From: Kalaharituber pfeilii
Lineage: Eukaryota > Ascomycota > Pezizomycetes > Pezizales > Pezizaceae
Reading direction: 5' to 3'
Assembly (NCBI GenBank): GCA_015179045.1
Contig: WHUZ01000072.1
Coordinates: 269,025 to 333,024 of the forward strand
Length of the DNA stretch: 64,000 nucleotides
In this document: piece after piece, positions 1 through 11,848 of the stretch
Numbering within the stretch: the stretch's first letter is position 1
Layout: every line of letters begins with the position of its first letter
The notes under the pieces: model-generated
Seen by the model: only the letters and a program-made list of their open reading frames with translations
The model's database searches: none
Told to the model about the DNA's origin: nothing
Translations under genes and position numbers: made by a program

Positions 1-1647
1 TAGTATGATGAAGGTGAGAATTCATAGGTTTACTGTACTTCAAATGTATCAATATTAAGCTAGCTTATAGATCAAAGCGCGCATTCTCCCTGCGCCAGAA
101 TTGATGTTCGGAGCAGGTGGTCAAACCAAGAGCGTGCCAGGAAATATGACTGCTTCAGGGCAATGGAATCTCCAGGGCAAACGGTTCGCCAAAACAAGCA
201 ACTTGAAGAGTTTTGGGTGCTTGATCTTTGCCAGCCAACAGCAATGCCCTCTTGAGGCGGCGAAAAAGTTCATGCGCTCATTAATGAACTCCTACAGCCA
301 GCACGGAGGTGCCGTAGAGAACAACAATCCCATCGTCCAATACGCGACTCCACCCAATATCCAAAAGTCTATTCGGGAATTCTGGACTCAAGTTGGGAAT
401 CAAATGAAGATGAGGCCTCAAATCCTCTTCTTTATCGTCCCTTATAAGACGTCGATGCCCTATAATGAAATTAAACACTTTTGTGAAACAGAGCTTGGCT
501 GCGTTTCTCAATGTATGGATCACCTTCCTAAATTCCTTCATGATTACAGTTCTGACACTCGAGTGTAGGTGCCCTTGTTGCGCATGTTCACAAGTGTGCG
601 CCTCAATACTTGTCAAATGTGTGCATGAAACTGAATGCCAAAATCGGAGGCACAACTTGTTATTTGAACCAGACCAACAACCCACTTCACGGCCGTGGGT
701 ATAACTTAATGATTGGAGCAGACGTTTCCCATGCGGCTCCCGGTTCCGAAAAGCCATCTTTTGCTTCTATGGTGGGCAGTACCGATTGTACGTGTCTCCC
801 TGCGTAGTATTGTTTCTTGCTTGTTTCTAACAATTGCAAATAGTGCACGGAACCAGATATTCGGGAATTGTTGGGACAAATGGTGTCCGTCAAGAAATGA
901 TCTCTGAGGACAACATGAAGAATTTCTTGACCACAATGATTTACAATTTCAAGAAAAACACCAACTTCCTGCCTAATCGGATTTTTTACTTCAGGGATGG
1001 TGTTTCTGAACAGCAATATCACCATGTGCTGGATGAGGAAGTTAAGATAATGAAGAAGATCTGCCATGGTCTTAATGCGACCTGGGCACCAAAATTCACA
1101 GTCACGGTGTGTTCAAAACGCCACCATCATAGATTTTTCCCAGGAAACCCTCGTGATGGGGATAGAAACGGGAATGTCCTGCCCGGTACGATAATCGAAA
1201 GGGATGTGACAGACCCTGCCGAGTATGATTTTTGTAAGTCCGCAAACCCCAATTATATTGTTGTGAATTGAAACTGATATGGTTTTAGACCTGAATTCGC
1301 ACAAGGCTATTCAAGGTACTGCTCGCGCAACGCATTACTACGTCATCATGGATGAGACTGGCATCCCAGTCGATGACTTTCAGGCAATTTGTAACAATAT
1401 GTGTTACACATACATCAGGTCGACAACAGCAGTTTCAATGAGTAAGTGGCACTTATAAATTAATGTGCGTATGAATACTAACTGCTACACAGTACCGCCG
1501 GTGTACTACGCGCATCTGGCTTCGCTGCGTGGTCGATGCCACGAGGACACCCAGTCGATTAGGTCGCAAGCAACTGGTGTCAGTGAAGAAGTTACCATTA
1601 TCAGACCATTGCATGACAGCATCAAAGACGCGATGTGGTATGTCTGA
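1..1647 (+). CDS. Argonaute, C-terminal part (MID-PIWI), 5' end outside window
   Basis: Small-RNA-guided slicer of the RNAi/quelling pathway (Argonaute family, QDE-2-like). My exons are 1-13, 71-512, 569-787, 844-1233, 1289-1441 and 1493-1647, giving 456 codons in one frame across five 51-57-nt introns; the fourth internal intron carries a clear TACTAAC branch site. The visible protein runs from the linker (ARILPAPELMFG) through MID into PIWI. The four slicer residues of the family can all be placed: D in GADVSHAAPGS, E in RQEMI, D in FYFRDGVSEQQ and H in YYAHLASLR. The C-terminus DAMWYV matches the usual hydrophobic Argonaute tail. The N and PAZ domains must lie upstream of base 1. With the tetrad intact I infer a catalytically competent protein. 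There is no sign of frameshift or RIP here. Confidence 0.94.
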
Positions 1648-2336
1648 AGCTGTCGTTTATTCTCATTGGTAATTAGTTACATGAACATGGTCTTTCAAAA
1701 GCACACTTCGTTCTCTTGCTTTCCGTTTTTCTCTATTCCGTTTTTCTCTCTTTCCTTCCCTTTTTCTGTATTTCTCTACAGACGGGCATGAGATCTTGGG
1801 TCTTTGTGCGGTCTTGAATCTATGTTAAGTCTTTATTTGTTGTCGATTTCAAGGAATGGAAGCTTTGTGATGGACTATGTGCTTCAGATCTTTGGGCCTT
1901 CTCACTGTTAGCAATGCTTTGACTTTCACGATCACTCCTACCTTGAACTTGTCTCTTTTGTTTCTTTTTGTATTGTATTTGGGATGGATCAATATGCTTG
2001 GGATTATTTAATTTTTCTTTTTCCCTTTTAACAATCACTCTTTGCTGTACTTAATGCTTTCTCGTCTCGTTGAGGTCCTAGTGAGGAGGAAGATGGTACA
2101 CATTTGTGGAGATCGGCTGTTGGATGGTTTATCGTATAACAATGAAAACTCAATGTCATAAGTGCTTTCCTTGTCAAATCTTGCCCTTGGTTTGTTAGCG
2201 GCGTTGTTCAAAAGCGCACTGCAACTGCAGCCTTGAACTTGGTATGAGATTAAAACATGGGGGCGGAAATAGTCTCGTAAACGCTGACTAGGGCGGAAGA
2301 CTGAAAATCCCGAACTATGCATATTCAGCAATCCTA
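1648..2336. other. Argonaute 3' flank, no gene seen
   Basis: About 690 bases between the Argonaute stop and element E1. It is T-rich and pyrimidine-rich near 1700-1780, as expected for a fungal 3' UTR. I see no coding segment with family resemblance, no tRNA and no repeat. Confidence 0.6.
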
Positions 2337-2814
2337 CCGTATTCACTCACTTATGTAACAGGTAAAACACAAACGCGCGCTAGTGTGGTCTTGGCAGAAC
2401 TTCAGGCGCTATTAATCGCGCTAGCGCGCTCTTTAGTGCAATATTGGTATTACTACGTACAGGAATGCAATTATACATGGGCTAATCTCCAGTAGTCTCA
2501 TGCCAAGACCCTCTTGCTGCTAAAAAATCTCGAGCTTCTCCATTATCTCTACTCAGTAACGGAGGTGGTAAATGCAGAGAATTACTACCCACCAGGCCAA
2601 AAGACACTTGACTAGTGATGCTCGCTAGTCTTCTACGTAGCTCATATAGCTATTGTGTGACCATGACACATTTGCGCATTGCAATTTTCGCATTTTTCGC
2701 GTCTTCCACCTGGTGACCCCGTATATCATTACTCGTATACTACCCTTTGGGCTATGACAAGACTAACTACAAAATAAAGGAATGAAGATGCACAGTAAAA
2801 TATCATACCATACT

Positions 2815-2872
2815 CTGTTCTCGTGCCCAGACTCTCTTAGTTAAGTGTGTCAAGAGAGTCTGGGTATGAGAA
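2815..2872. repeat. Imperfect palindrome inside E1
   Basis: Two 21-nt arms (2818-2838 and 2852-2872), matching at 19 of 21 positions, enclose a 13-nt spacer. The left arm contains the word CGTGCCCAGACTCT, which recurs as an insertion in E2 at 45006-45026. It may be a tiny miniature element or the ends of a collapsed one. Confidence 0.7.
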
Positions 2873-2927
2873 TAACTATGCTCTACTTTTGCCATAGTAA
2901 GGATTTTTTTTTTTTTTTTTTTTTTTT

Positions 2928-3306
2928 AATATCATTACTCACATGCCGCCCTGTGGGCTATGGTGAGATTAAGTACATGAGGAAGTAAAAGGAATAACAA
3001 AGGAAAAGAAATAACCAAGTGATGTCAATGAATCCAACAGGCCAGGCCAGGCCAACCAGGCCAGTCCAGACCATTCAGGCCAGCCCAGGCCATTCAGGCA
3101 GGTTTAAGCCAATGAAACGAATTCCTCCACCAGTTATTCAGGTGAATTAAGGCCAGCGTTTACCAGATTGTTTGAGTATTTAAATGAGTAAAATCTTCCA
3201 TATATCTAGAATTTTAAACAGCAGCAGTCTACGACTTCAGTCAAGTATGTATCACATACCTAAATCCTCGCCATAGCCCACAGGGTGGCACGCGAGTAAT
3301 GATATT
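2928..3306. repeat. Inner inverted-repeat module of E1
   Basis: The arms read AATATCATTACTC followed by a GCCnCCCTGTGGGCTATGG block, inverted at the other side, and are flanked outside by long T and A runs (about 2904-2927 and 3307-3322). The same module occurs in E2 at about 44797-45174. A third single arm sits near 2727-2770. It could be an older element nested in the ancestor of the E1 family, or part of its own architecture. Confidence 0.65.
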
Positions 3307-3708
3307 AAAAAAAAAAAAAAAAGTATGTATCACACTTTATATTCAAGAATACATACTAACAATTCTTCAAAGTTTTAGAAATGACAGATCTTCCAGACAA
3401 TACAACAGACGGGACTCAATTCTTTGATGATGATACCTAATGGGCGACTGTCAATTACTGATAGCGGAAATATCCAGGACTATTAAAATCTAATTCACCT
3501 GGGTTAACTTCTAAAATCACTTGAATTTACGTAAATGGCCTGGACCGGATCCTTCATAATATCAGTCTCTGTGGTGTTGAGGTTAGCATCGCGGTAATTC
3601 GGCGATCATCACGTGCCCTTGCGTAATACACGCGCACTGGCGCTAAGAGGCTTGCCAATACCGCCATAGCGCGCGTTTGTGTTTTACCTCTTAAGTGAGT
3701 GAATACGG

Positions 3709-4236
3709 TATTGAGCGTAGGGCAGGGGCGGGGGCGGGGGGCGGGGGCGGGGCAGGAGTGGCTGGTTTGCTTGGCGCTGATGGGAGCTACAGCTGTCGCA
3801 GCCTGGCGCTGGCCTGTTTCGAGGTCAGCGGCACTGTGGCGTTGGGCCCTTGCTGCGCTTGCGGGCACCAGGAGGCGCCAGGACGGCTCGGGGCTGCCAG
3901 GACAGAGAGCCGATGGGCGGGCGGTGGCCTCGTGGGCGGCCAAGCGGTGCGCTGCACAGCGCCTGCAGCGTCCGTATATAAGCAGCTTCCCGGGCGTGGT
4001 CATGCCCCGCGGGAGCACACACATACGACAGCCTCATTCTCGAGCCCCATCGACGGCTGCTCGCTCGCTACCCCAACAGCCGCCGCTGCTGCCTGCTTAC
4101 GCAATTTCCCCCTTACATAGTCCCGGCTCATAAAGCTACCCGACTTCCCCCCATCGACATTCGCTTATTGCTTCCCTACCGCGGCCTTCCCGCAACCTTA
4201 CCCCACCTGAAGCACCGATCCACATCAACACCCACA
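3709..4236 (+). other. Kinase upstream region, GC-rich then CT-rich
   Basis: The segment next to the E1 right end holds a G-rich tract at 3720-3755 (GGGGCGGGGGCGGGG type) and then a CT-rich leader. Open frames here on both strands reflect GC content and show no domain. Confidence 0.5.
3975..3982 (+). promoter_or_regulatory. Putative TATA box upstream of the CaM-kinase gene
   Basis: TATATAAG lies 255 bp before the kinase ATG in a GC-rich stretch and is followed by a pyrimidine-rich leader (about 4070-4236), a common fungal promoter layout. Position and composition are the only support. Confidence 0.35.
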
Positions 4237-5724
<1,488 letters not shown>

Positions 5725-6806
5725 TTCGTCAAGTTACTTTCTCGACTGTTCATTTTTGGAAAGATCTGCGTTGGATTGAAGACTTTTTGCCGTGGATTGT
5801 CATCTTGGGAAAGTAGAGATGGTCTCTAAACCTTATTTAACCATCATGGGAGCGTTAAGGAGGGCGCAGCTGAGACTGGGAATGGAAGGGCGTAATTCTG
5901 CTATGGTTTTATGCTACTTTTGCTTGTGCTCATCATCAGGGTTTTGGCATCTGGGAGCTGGGGAATGGCTTTATCAATTGTTTCAACTGCATATCTTTTA
6001 TGCTATTTAGTTTGATGTATTCCAAATTAGTGCTAGCTTTCTGGTTTCGCTTGGTTAACCGAGGCTGCTGCCTGCCTGGTGCAAATAAGTACTTACTGAG
6101 TTGATTCCGAGTATATCCCATGCATCGTCCAGTCGAGGCTGCTGTGATAGTATGCCAACTGCTGCCGTGTGCAACCGAATTCTTCGCCTGCAATGATCCT
6201 ACTATCTCAAATTTAGTTTGATGCACAACGTGATCACGACCAAAATGCCAAGCTGGAGCGTTTTCCCAATCCCTATATTCATCCCGGCTATTAATGATCC
6301 AAGTGGGCGTTTTGTCTACCAAGCCCGCTTCCTTATCGCCTGTTTCCTCTCTTCTCGAACTTTAAGTTATTTTGAACTCAGATTAAGTCTAACAGAGGGC
6401 GTCAGGGTCGGTTCAAGAGCAGTTCGCACCAAAAACTTAATGGGCTTACCTATTTAGTTAGACTATATTCAGCATCATTCAGACTTTTCAATTCCGCCTC
6501 GCGAACCATTCGCTTCTTACGTTTGTATAAATGATTCCGGTTGGCTGTCGAGGACGGGGTATCTACATCTCGAGCTCTGCGCCTGTTAGTACTACCATCC
6601 CTATTCTGTTTCAGCATCGGAGCAGCACCTGCAAGCCTGACGGCACGCGCCAGTTGAGTTTAGTAGTAATTCAGGCGACAGCTTCCATCCATCCCCGGCC
6701 CGGTTCAAACGCACCTAACAAAGCAACCATTCAACCAACTAACCAACCAACCAGCAACCTTCGCTGCAATATTGCTTGGAGCTTTTCAGACGTCGAGGGT
6801 TGAAAT
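5725..6806. other. Intergenic, no gene seen
   Basis: About 1.08 kb between the kinase stop and the Ldb17-like start. It contains a short AACC-type repeat (about 6733-6758) and no other structure I can support. Confidence 0.55.
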
Positions 6807-8979
6807 ATGGAATTCGATGTCTCCTACAGCCTGGAAAATGAGCAGCAATTCTGGGATGGTACGAGCAAGTCACATTTTAAGCTTTGTCTTTTCCACTGTT
6901 TCTATGATAGGGAGGAATGCTAACTGGGTTTCCAAAATCCGCTTTGGCGGCTCTCGAGTATTACAGAACTGGATGAGATAGTCAACAGTCCATGCAGAAC
7001 GACACAGTTGGTGGAAAATAATCTCAGGGCATATTTGGGATTTGTGACGGACTTTCAAGGTTGGTACTGTCGCTATTGCTGCTACGAAATTCTCACCGCT
7101 TCGCCCTTACTGATGACAGTTTGAGTTTTGCGTAGATGAGTATCTTAAGTCGGCTTCGGACTGGGCTAGGTGCAGCTTCTCCTTCCTTGGCTCGCCCATG
7201 TTTGAAAGTCACAAAGAATACATTCGTAGCCGGTTGATTGAGCGACTGCAGCTTGAGGAGTCCAATCCAGCAATATACTTGATATCTACAGTTTTACTGT
7301 TCGATGGTCGGCAGAATCAGGAGACATTTGAGAGGATGCAGGGGGAGGGATTATTTCGACGCCTACTGACGCTCATTACGATGAAAAAGCAGCAAGAAGA
7401 TAAGGAGTGCAGGAATAGGCTATTGGAAACTCTCTATGAGATGAGCAGGGTCCAAAGGCTAAGATGGGAGGACCTAGGTAGGTGGCAATCTATCTATGAA
7501 CCAGCGGAAGTGGCAATTGCATGTTTAACGCTGATTGATGTTTCGTGTGCAGCGGCTATCGACGATGCATTCATCACATATCTATTCGAGCTGGTAGAAG
7601 AGCAAGCAGAGCTGGAAGATCCATACCACTATGTGATTATTCGCGCCCTGGTATGTTCATAGCATCTATCTTTGCGAGGGGTTAGCAGTATTAACCAAAT
7701 ACAGCTCGTGCTCAATGAACAATATATGGTCTCAGCGCTTGCACCATCCACTGAAAGTGACAAAGGGTCTGGAGCTCACGACTTGTTAACGAACAAAGTA
7801 ATCAAGACTTTGTGTTTCAAGGGAGACGTGTATAAAACGTTTGGAGAAAATATAATCTTACTGCTTAATAGAGAGAGTAGGGCGCCTCTCTTCAGAAGTT
7901 CAAAAAGGAGATCCTGGTATGGGACATTTAGTGGAAGCTAACGTGTTGCTTTGCAGCGGAAACGAGCCTACAACTTTTAATATTGAAAGTAATATACCTT
8001 CTGTGCACAACTGTCGCGACATATGAATATTTCTACCGTAATGATCTATATGTTCTCGTCGATGTTGTGATTCGGAATCTATTGGACCTTCCGGATGATG
8101 CTGAATCAGTATGGCCCTTCCCTTCTATCTCGTCTCTTTCTATCTCCTCTCCAAGTTTCAAGATCTTTGTACATACTTACACTATGTCGCTAGCTCCGCC
8201 ATACGTACCTCCGCGTCCTATATCCGCTACTTGCACATACACAGCTCCGCAATCCACCATTCTACAAGTCGTCAGAATTGCTCATGTTGTTCAACACGTT
8301 GGCCTCGATACGATATAATCATTTTCAACCTGTAGACGAAACAACTATTCGGCTTGTCACAAGATGCTCAAATGTGCCATGGCTGGCGGAGGAAGCAGTG
8401 AAGACTTCGCGGCCGCAGCCCACAGCGGAGGAACCCATTACAGAAGCTGGATCAACAACGTCTTCAACTGCAAGCGAAGAATCAGAGCTAGTATTGAAGC
8501 CAGTCGAGGTTGCGGTAGTCCCTGGAAAAGGTCTATTACAGAAATCTAGCGCGGCGGCTGCGAGACTGGGAATGAACTTGGAAGAGGGATTGAGGAGTTC
8601 TGTCGAGGTTGCAGCTGTGGCCGAGAAGCCTGGAGTCATGGCACCAAGTCGGAGCCGGGCAGCCAGTGGTGCGCCATCAGCAGCTCATACCGTCAACGCC
8701 CGACCGCCCCCCCCTCCTCCCCCAAAGCTCCCACCCCACGCACATATACTCCCGCCATCGCAACCTTCTTCACCACCACCACCTCAACCTCCACCTCCTC
8801 CAGCTCAAAGAAAAGCGAAGGTACCTCCACCGCCCCCACGACCACGGGTATCGCCTCCGGTATCAGGGTCTTCGTCCCCAGCAGCGCCGACTTCCATGCC
8901 AAGGATTGCGCGCTCTGCAACTCAGCCAATATCGGGGTCGAAGGGCTTGAAGCCACCGGCACCGCCCCCCCAAGAGTGA
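6807..8979 (+). CDS. LDB17: Ldb17/Dip1/SPIN90-like Arp2/3 regulator
   Basis: Member of the SPIN90/Ldb17/Dip1 family, which in yeasts acts at cortical actin patches in endocytosis; Dip1 activates Arp2/3 without a pre-existing filament. Exons 6807-6858, 6967-7059, 7136-7477, 7553-7650, 7705-7876, 7957-8108 and 8194-8979 give 564 aa. The N-terminus reads [20 protein letters not shown], which requires the acceptor at 6966. The conserved leucine-rich domain is recognisable from [20 protein letters not shown] (about residue 255) to [20 protein letters not shown]. The C-terminal 120 residues are proline-rich ([11 protein letters not shown] and PPPPPQPP type runs), suited to SH3 binding. Family assignment rests on remembered conservation, so direct Arp2/3 activation is inference. 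Confidence 0.88.
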
Positions 8980-9401
8980 GGAGGTCGCAGCCGGCAATGG
9001 GGACAAATACGAGTACGGCAGCGGCGACGTCACCGGAGGTAGCACAAACGACAGCAGGGGTACACGGGGGCCATCAGCATCTGCATCCTCATCACTACCA
9101 TACGGCGGCTGCAGCGGTGGCGGCGATGGAAGGTGGCGGGGCGAGTGTGGATTCGGGTGGTGGAGGGATGATTGCGACGTTGAGTTAGCGGGACCTTGGA
9201 ATGGGAGTCCTGGGCAGCATAAAGTTTGAAGGGGTGTTGGGGGGTATGCATGAACATGGAATTATACATTGCTTTTGTGAGATTATGAAAGGAGTAGGGA
9301 AGTCTGGTTATAGTATCTTTGGTATGTTAGTGTAAATTTGCCTCTTTTTTTTCTTTTTCTTTTTTCTTTTTTTCTTTTCTTTTTTTTTTTTTGTTTTGTG
9401 C

Positions 9402-9432
<31 letters not shown>

Positions 9433-11848
9433 CTATTCCATTGCTTTTAGAGTATTTCATGAATTAATGGATGAGGAGTTTTTGTGAGTGTAATCGTTCA
9501 CCTTTTTGTTTTTATATTATTTTCTATGTTATAGGACAATCTTCGTATGATTGAATTGGAATGCAAGTTAAGAAAAGTCATCAATGTTCAGTCAGTTCAG
9601 CTCCCAAAGGGCCCTGATACCATATTGGCTGAACAAGTAGTAGATAAAAGTAAACATAATGACAAGTAGTACATTCAAGATTTTACTACCGTTTGCGGCC
9701 CTAACGGTGAATGCCACCGAGTCCCATCTCCCATGGTTTGTTCAAGTAGATATTATTTAGGACGATGTTGAAATGGTTATCGAGGCGAGCAAGCAACACA
9801 AAAAACGACCTCGGCCAAATGTCATTGAGATTAGGAAATGCAGACAAAACAACAGTCATGATGCTATATCTAAATACATATAGGTCGTATTATGGCTTGT
9901 AGTTTATATATATATATTCGAGGCTCGCCAGGCCCCTACTAGTACAATCAACTCAACATAATGACAAACGGGGCATCTGAGAAATTACATGATACTTCAC
10001 CTCTCAAAACACCTCACTTTTCCCAATGATGCTTGTTCACCGCTGCCGTCGTTCCCATTCTCATCCTTCACCACTCGTGGACATTTGCTGGAGATGAGCT
10101 TTGATGTTGGTTCAGCGAAAGAAGCAAGCAGATTTCGACGATGGATGCTCTGCTCCACCGTCCTTACTTGCTTCTCTAGTAAATTTTTCAAGTACTTTCC
10201 TGGTATTGCCAATGTTGCATTTTTTTTTTTTTTTTTTTTGGGGGGGGGCGCGCCTAGGGTCTTCTTTGTTTGGAACATTTGCTATCACATATTCTTTCTT
10301 TTTACTTCTTGCACAGCTCAAGTGCTTTCCGCTGTTGTCAAACTTGTTTGCGTGTACAAATTTTTATAGAGGCTGGCTAGAAGGAGATGCTTAACTCTTC
10401 GAAGTATGTGTCCGTCCAAGTATGGCCCTCAGCAATTTATACTCAGTTTATCAATCACTGCGCCGGATTCAGCGTCTGGCTCTGAGAAGCGCTCCTCATG
10501 GCTTTGCACTGTACTGGCACCTGCTGGCACACGATGTGCACCGGACCTACGGCTGCTGCGCTGCCAGCAATAACGTGCTCAGATGCGGCGGCGCTCGTTT
10601 GCCCGGACGGGGCAGCTAGCCTGGCCCAGGCCTCGACTAGCCGGGCCCGTCCTTTATTTTATTTAACGTGGGTCCCGCCCGCCCGCGCCCGCCGCGCCCG
10701 CCGCACCCGCGAAGCATTCTGGTCGCAACTGCGCCCGCCGCCCCAGCAGCCCAGCAGCCCCCCCCAATTCCCTTTCCCTTGTACTGCGCTGTACCGTACC
10801 GTACCGTATCGTACCGTACCGTACCACACCGTACCGTACCACACCGCACCGCACCGCACCGCACCGCACCGCACCGCACTCCGTCCGCACGCAGCTCTCG
10901 CGGCCCTCCAAACCGCGCTGCTCACCCGCCCGCCCGCTGCGCTGTCTCCTGCCAGCGGCCCTTCGCCCTTGTGCCTGGCCGCTGCCCTTGTGCTACCCGC
11001 CCCCGTGGTCCTGCTCTCCCGCGCCCGCAGTTGCCCACCCACCTCCGCTGCCGCGGTACAAGTGGTGGTGCTTTACTTGCTGCTTCGATAACCCACGCAG
11101 CTACCTCTCTATACGTCCCCCCCTCCCCCCCCTCCCCCCCCCTCCCCCCCCCTCCCCACCACCCCCACGTCGCACTTCAATTCACTCGCAATCGCTATAA
11201 CTTGGCCAGCCTCAGTGAACTCCAACTCGACACCGTGCCTCGTTACTTATCATCATTGCGTTCGCCAGCACTCTATATCGGTAAGTCGGCTTGGGCATCG
11301 CTACATCCTGGTTGTCCTGTGCCATCACTCTATCACCAGCCCCCGTCGCTTGCGCTACATATCCGCTCTCCACACTGGATCACGGCTTCATTACCGTTAG
11401 AGAGCTGCGATTGAGATTGCGGGAGCCAGCAGTTTCTCTGGCTCTTCCAGCGCGCGCTCGATAACACTGCAGCCATCGCTGGAAGCCCTTCCATCCAGCG
11501 CCGCCACCTCGGATTAACACTTTGAACTCGCATTCCAGAGCTTATTAGAAACATCTATCTCGAAGCTCACTGAAGAAGACTTACCAACTCTTATTAAAGG
11601 CGCTATTTAATTCACCTGGGCGGAGAAACTTGCAACCCTTCAATTTCAAAAGTATTCTTCCTGCTTTCAGCCCTGGGTCCCTCTTACAAAAACCATCTGA
11701 GCACAAGGACCGGATCGGTTCCACGGCAGTCGCCGAACGGTCGACTCACGAGGAAACAAGTCAAACAACATTACACAACTAACTTCTCTATCTGAAGAAT
11801 CAATCACAAAAAAACCTACATAAAGGTCGGACAAAAGTCGAAGCGGGC
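8980..11848. other. Long intergenic region rich in simple repeats
   Basis: 2.87 kb with no supported gene. It contains a T-rich tract then (GT)n and a G run (about 9341-9432), a T run followed by a G run (10218-10248), a GC-rich block with a pentanucleotide array (10792-10873), a C/T tract (about 11116-11162) and a probable FCP1 leader. The long open frames at 10.5-11.4 kb are products of the repeats and GC skew. Confidence 0.6.
10792..10873. repeat. Pentanucleotide microsatellite (GTACC / GCACC)
   Basis: About 16 tandem units. The first part is mostly GTACC and the last seven or eight are GCACC, with two ACACC interruptions. It looks like a two-phase expansion, a point change within the array followed by amplification of the variant. 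Confidence 0.9.

Larger units (their letters stand above)
2337..3708 (+). mobile_element. TIR DNA element E1, non-autonomous, intact copy
   Basis: A 1372-bp element bounded by inverted ends beginning CCGTATTCACTCACTTA, continuing into a conserved GGTAAAACACAAACGCGCG block, and flanked by TA on both sides (2335-2336, 3709-3710), as for Tc1/mariner-type insertion. The left end differs from the right by a small substitution near 2354-2360. There is no transposase-like frame inside. The interior holds a GGCC-rich tract (about 3029-3105), an A/T-flanked inner inverted repeat (2928-3306) and a palindrome (2815-2872). A second copy (E2) lies inverted at 44436-45524, and degraded relatives lie near 51.8 and 60.5 kb. 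CpA and CpG are plentiful, so this copy has escaped RIP. The family name is unknown to me. Confidence 0.85.

Noticed and set aside
3554..4133. Open frames of about 140-155 codons on both strands upstream of the kinase
   Set aside because: They span the E1 end and a GC-rich promoter, are low-complexity (Ala/Gly/Arg) and lack any domain.
6859..6958. Alternative acceptor for the first LDB17 intron at the CTCGAG near 6958
   Set aside because: It puts the next exon in the wrong phase. The acceptor at 6966 gives [13 protein letters not shown], which fits the family and keeps the frame.
10498..11414. Long overlapping open frames on both strands near 10.5-11.4 kb
   Set aside because: The translations are Pro/Arg/Thr or Gly/Cys repeats produced by the pentanucleotide array, C tracts and GC-rich sequence.
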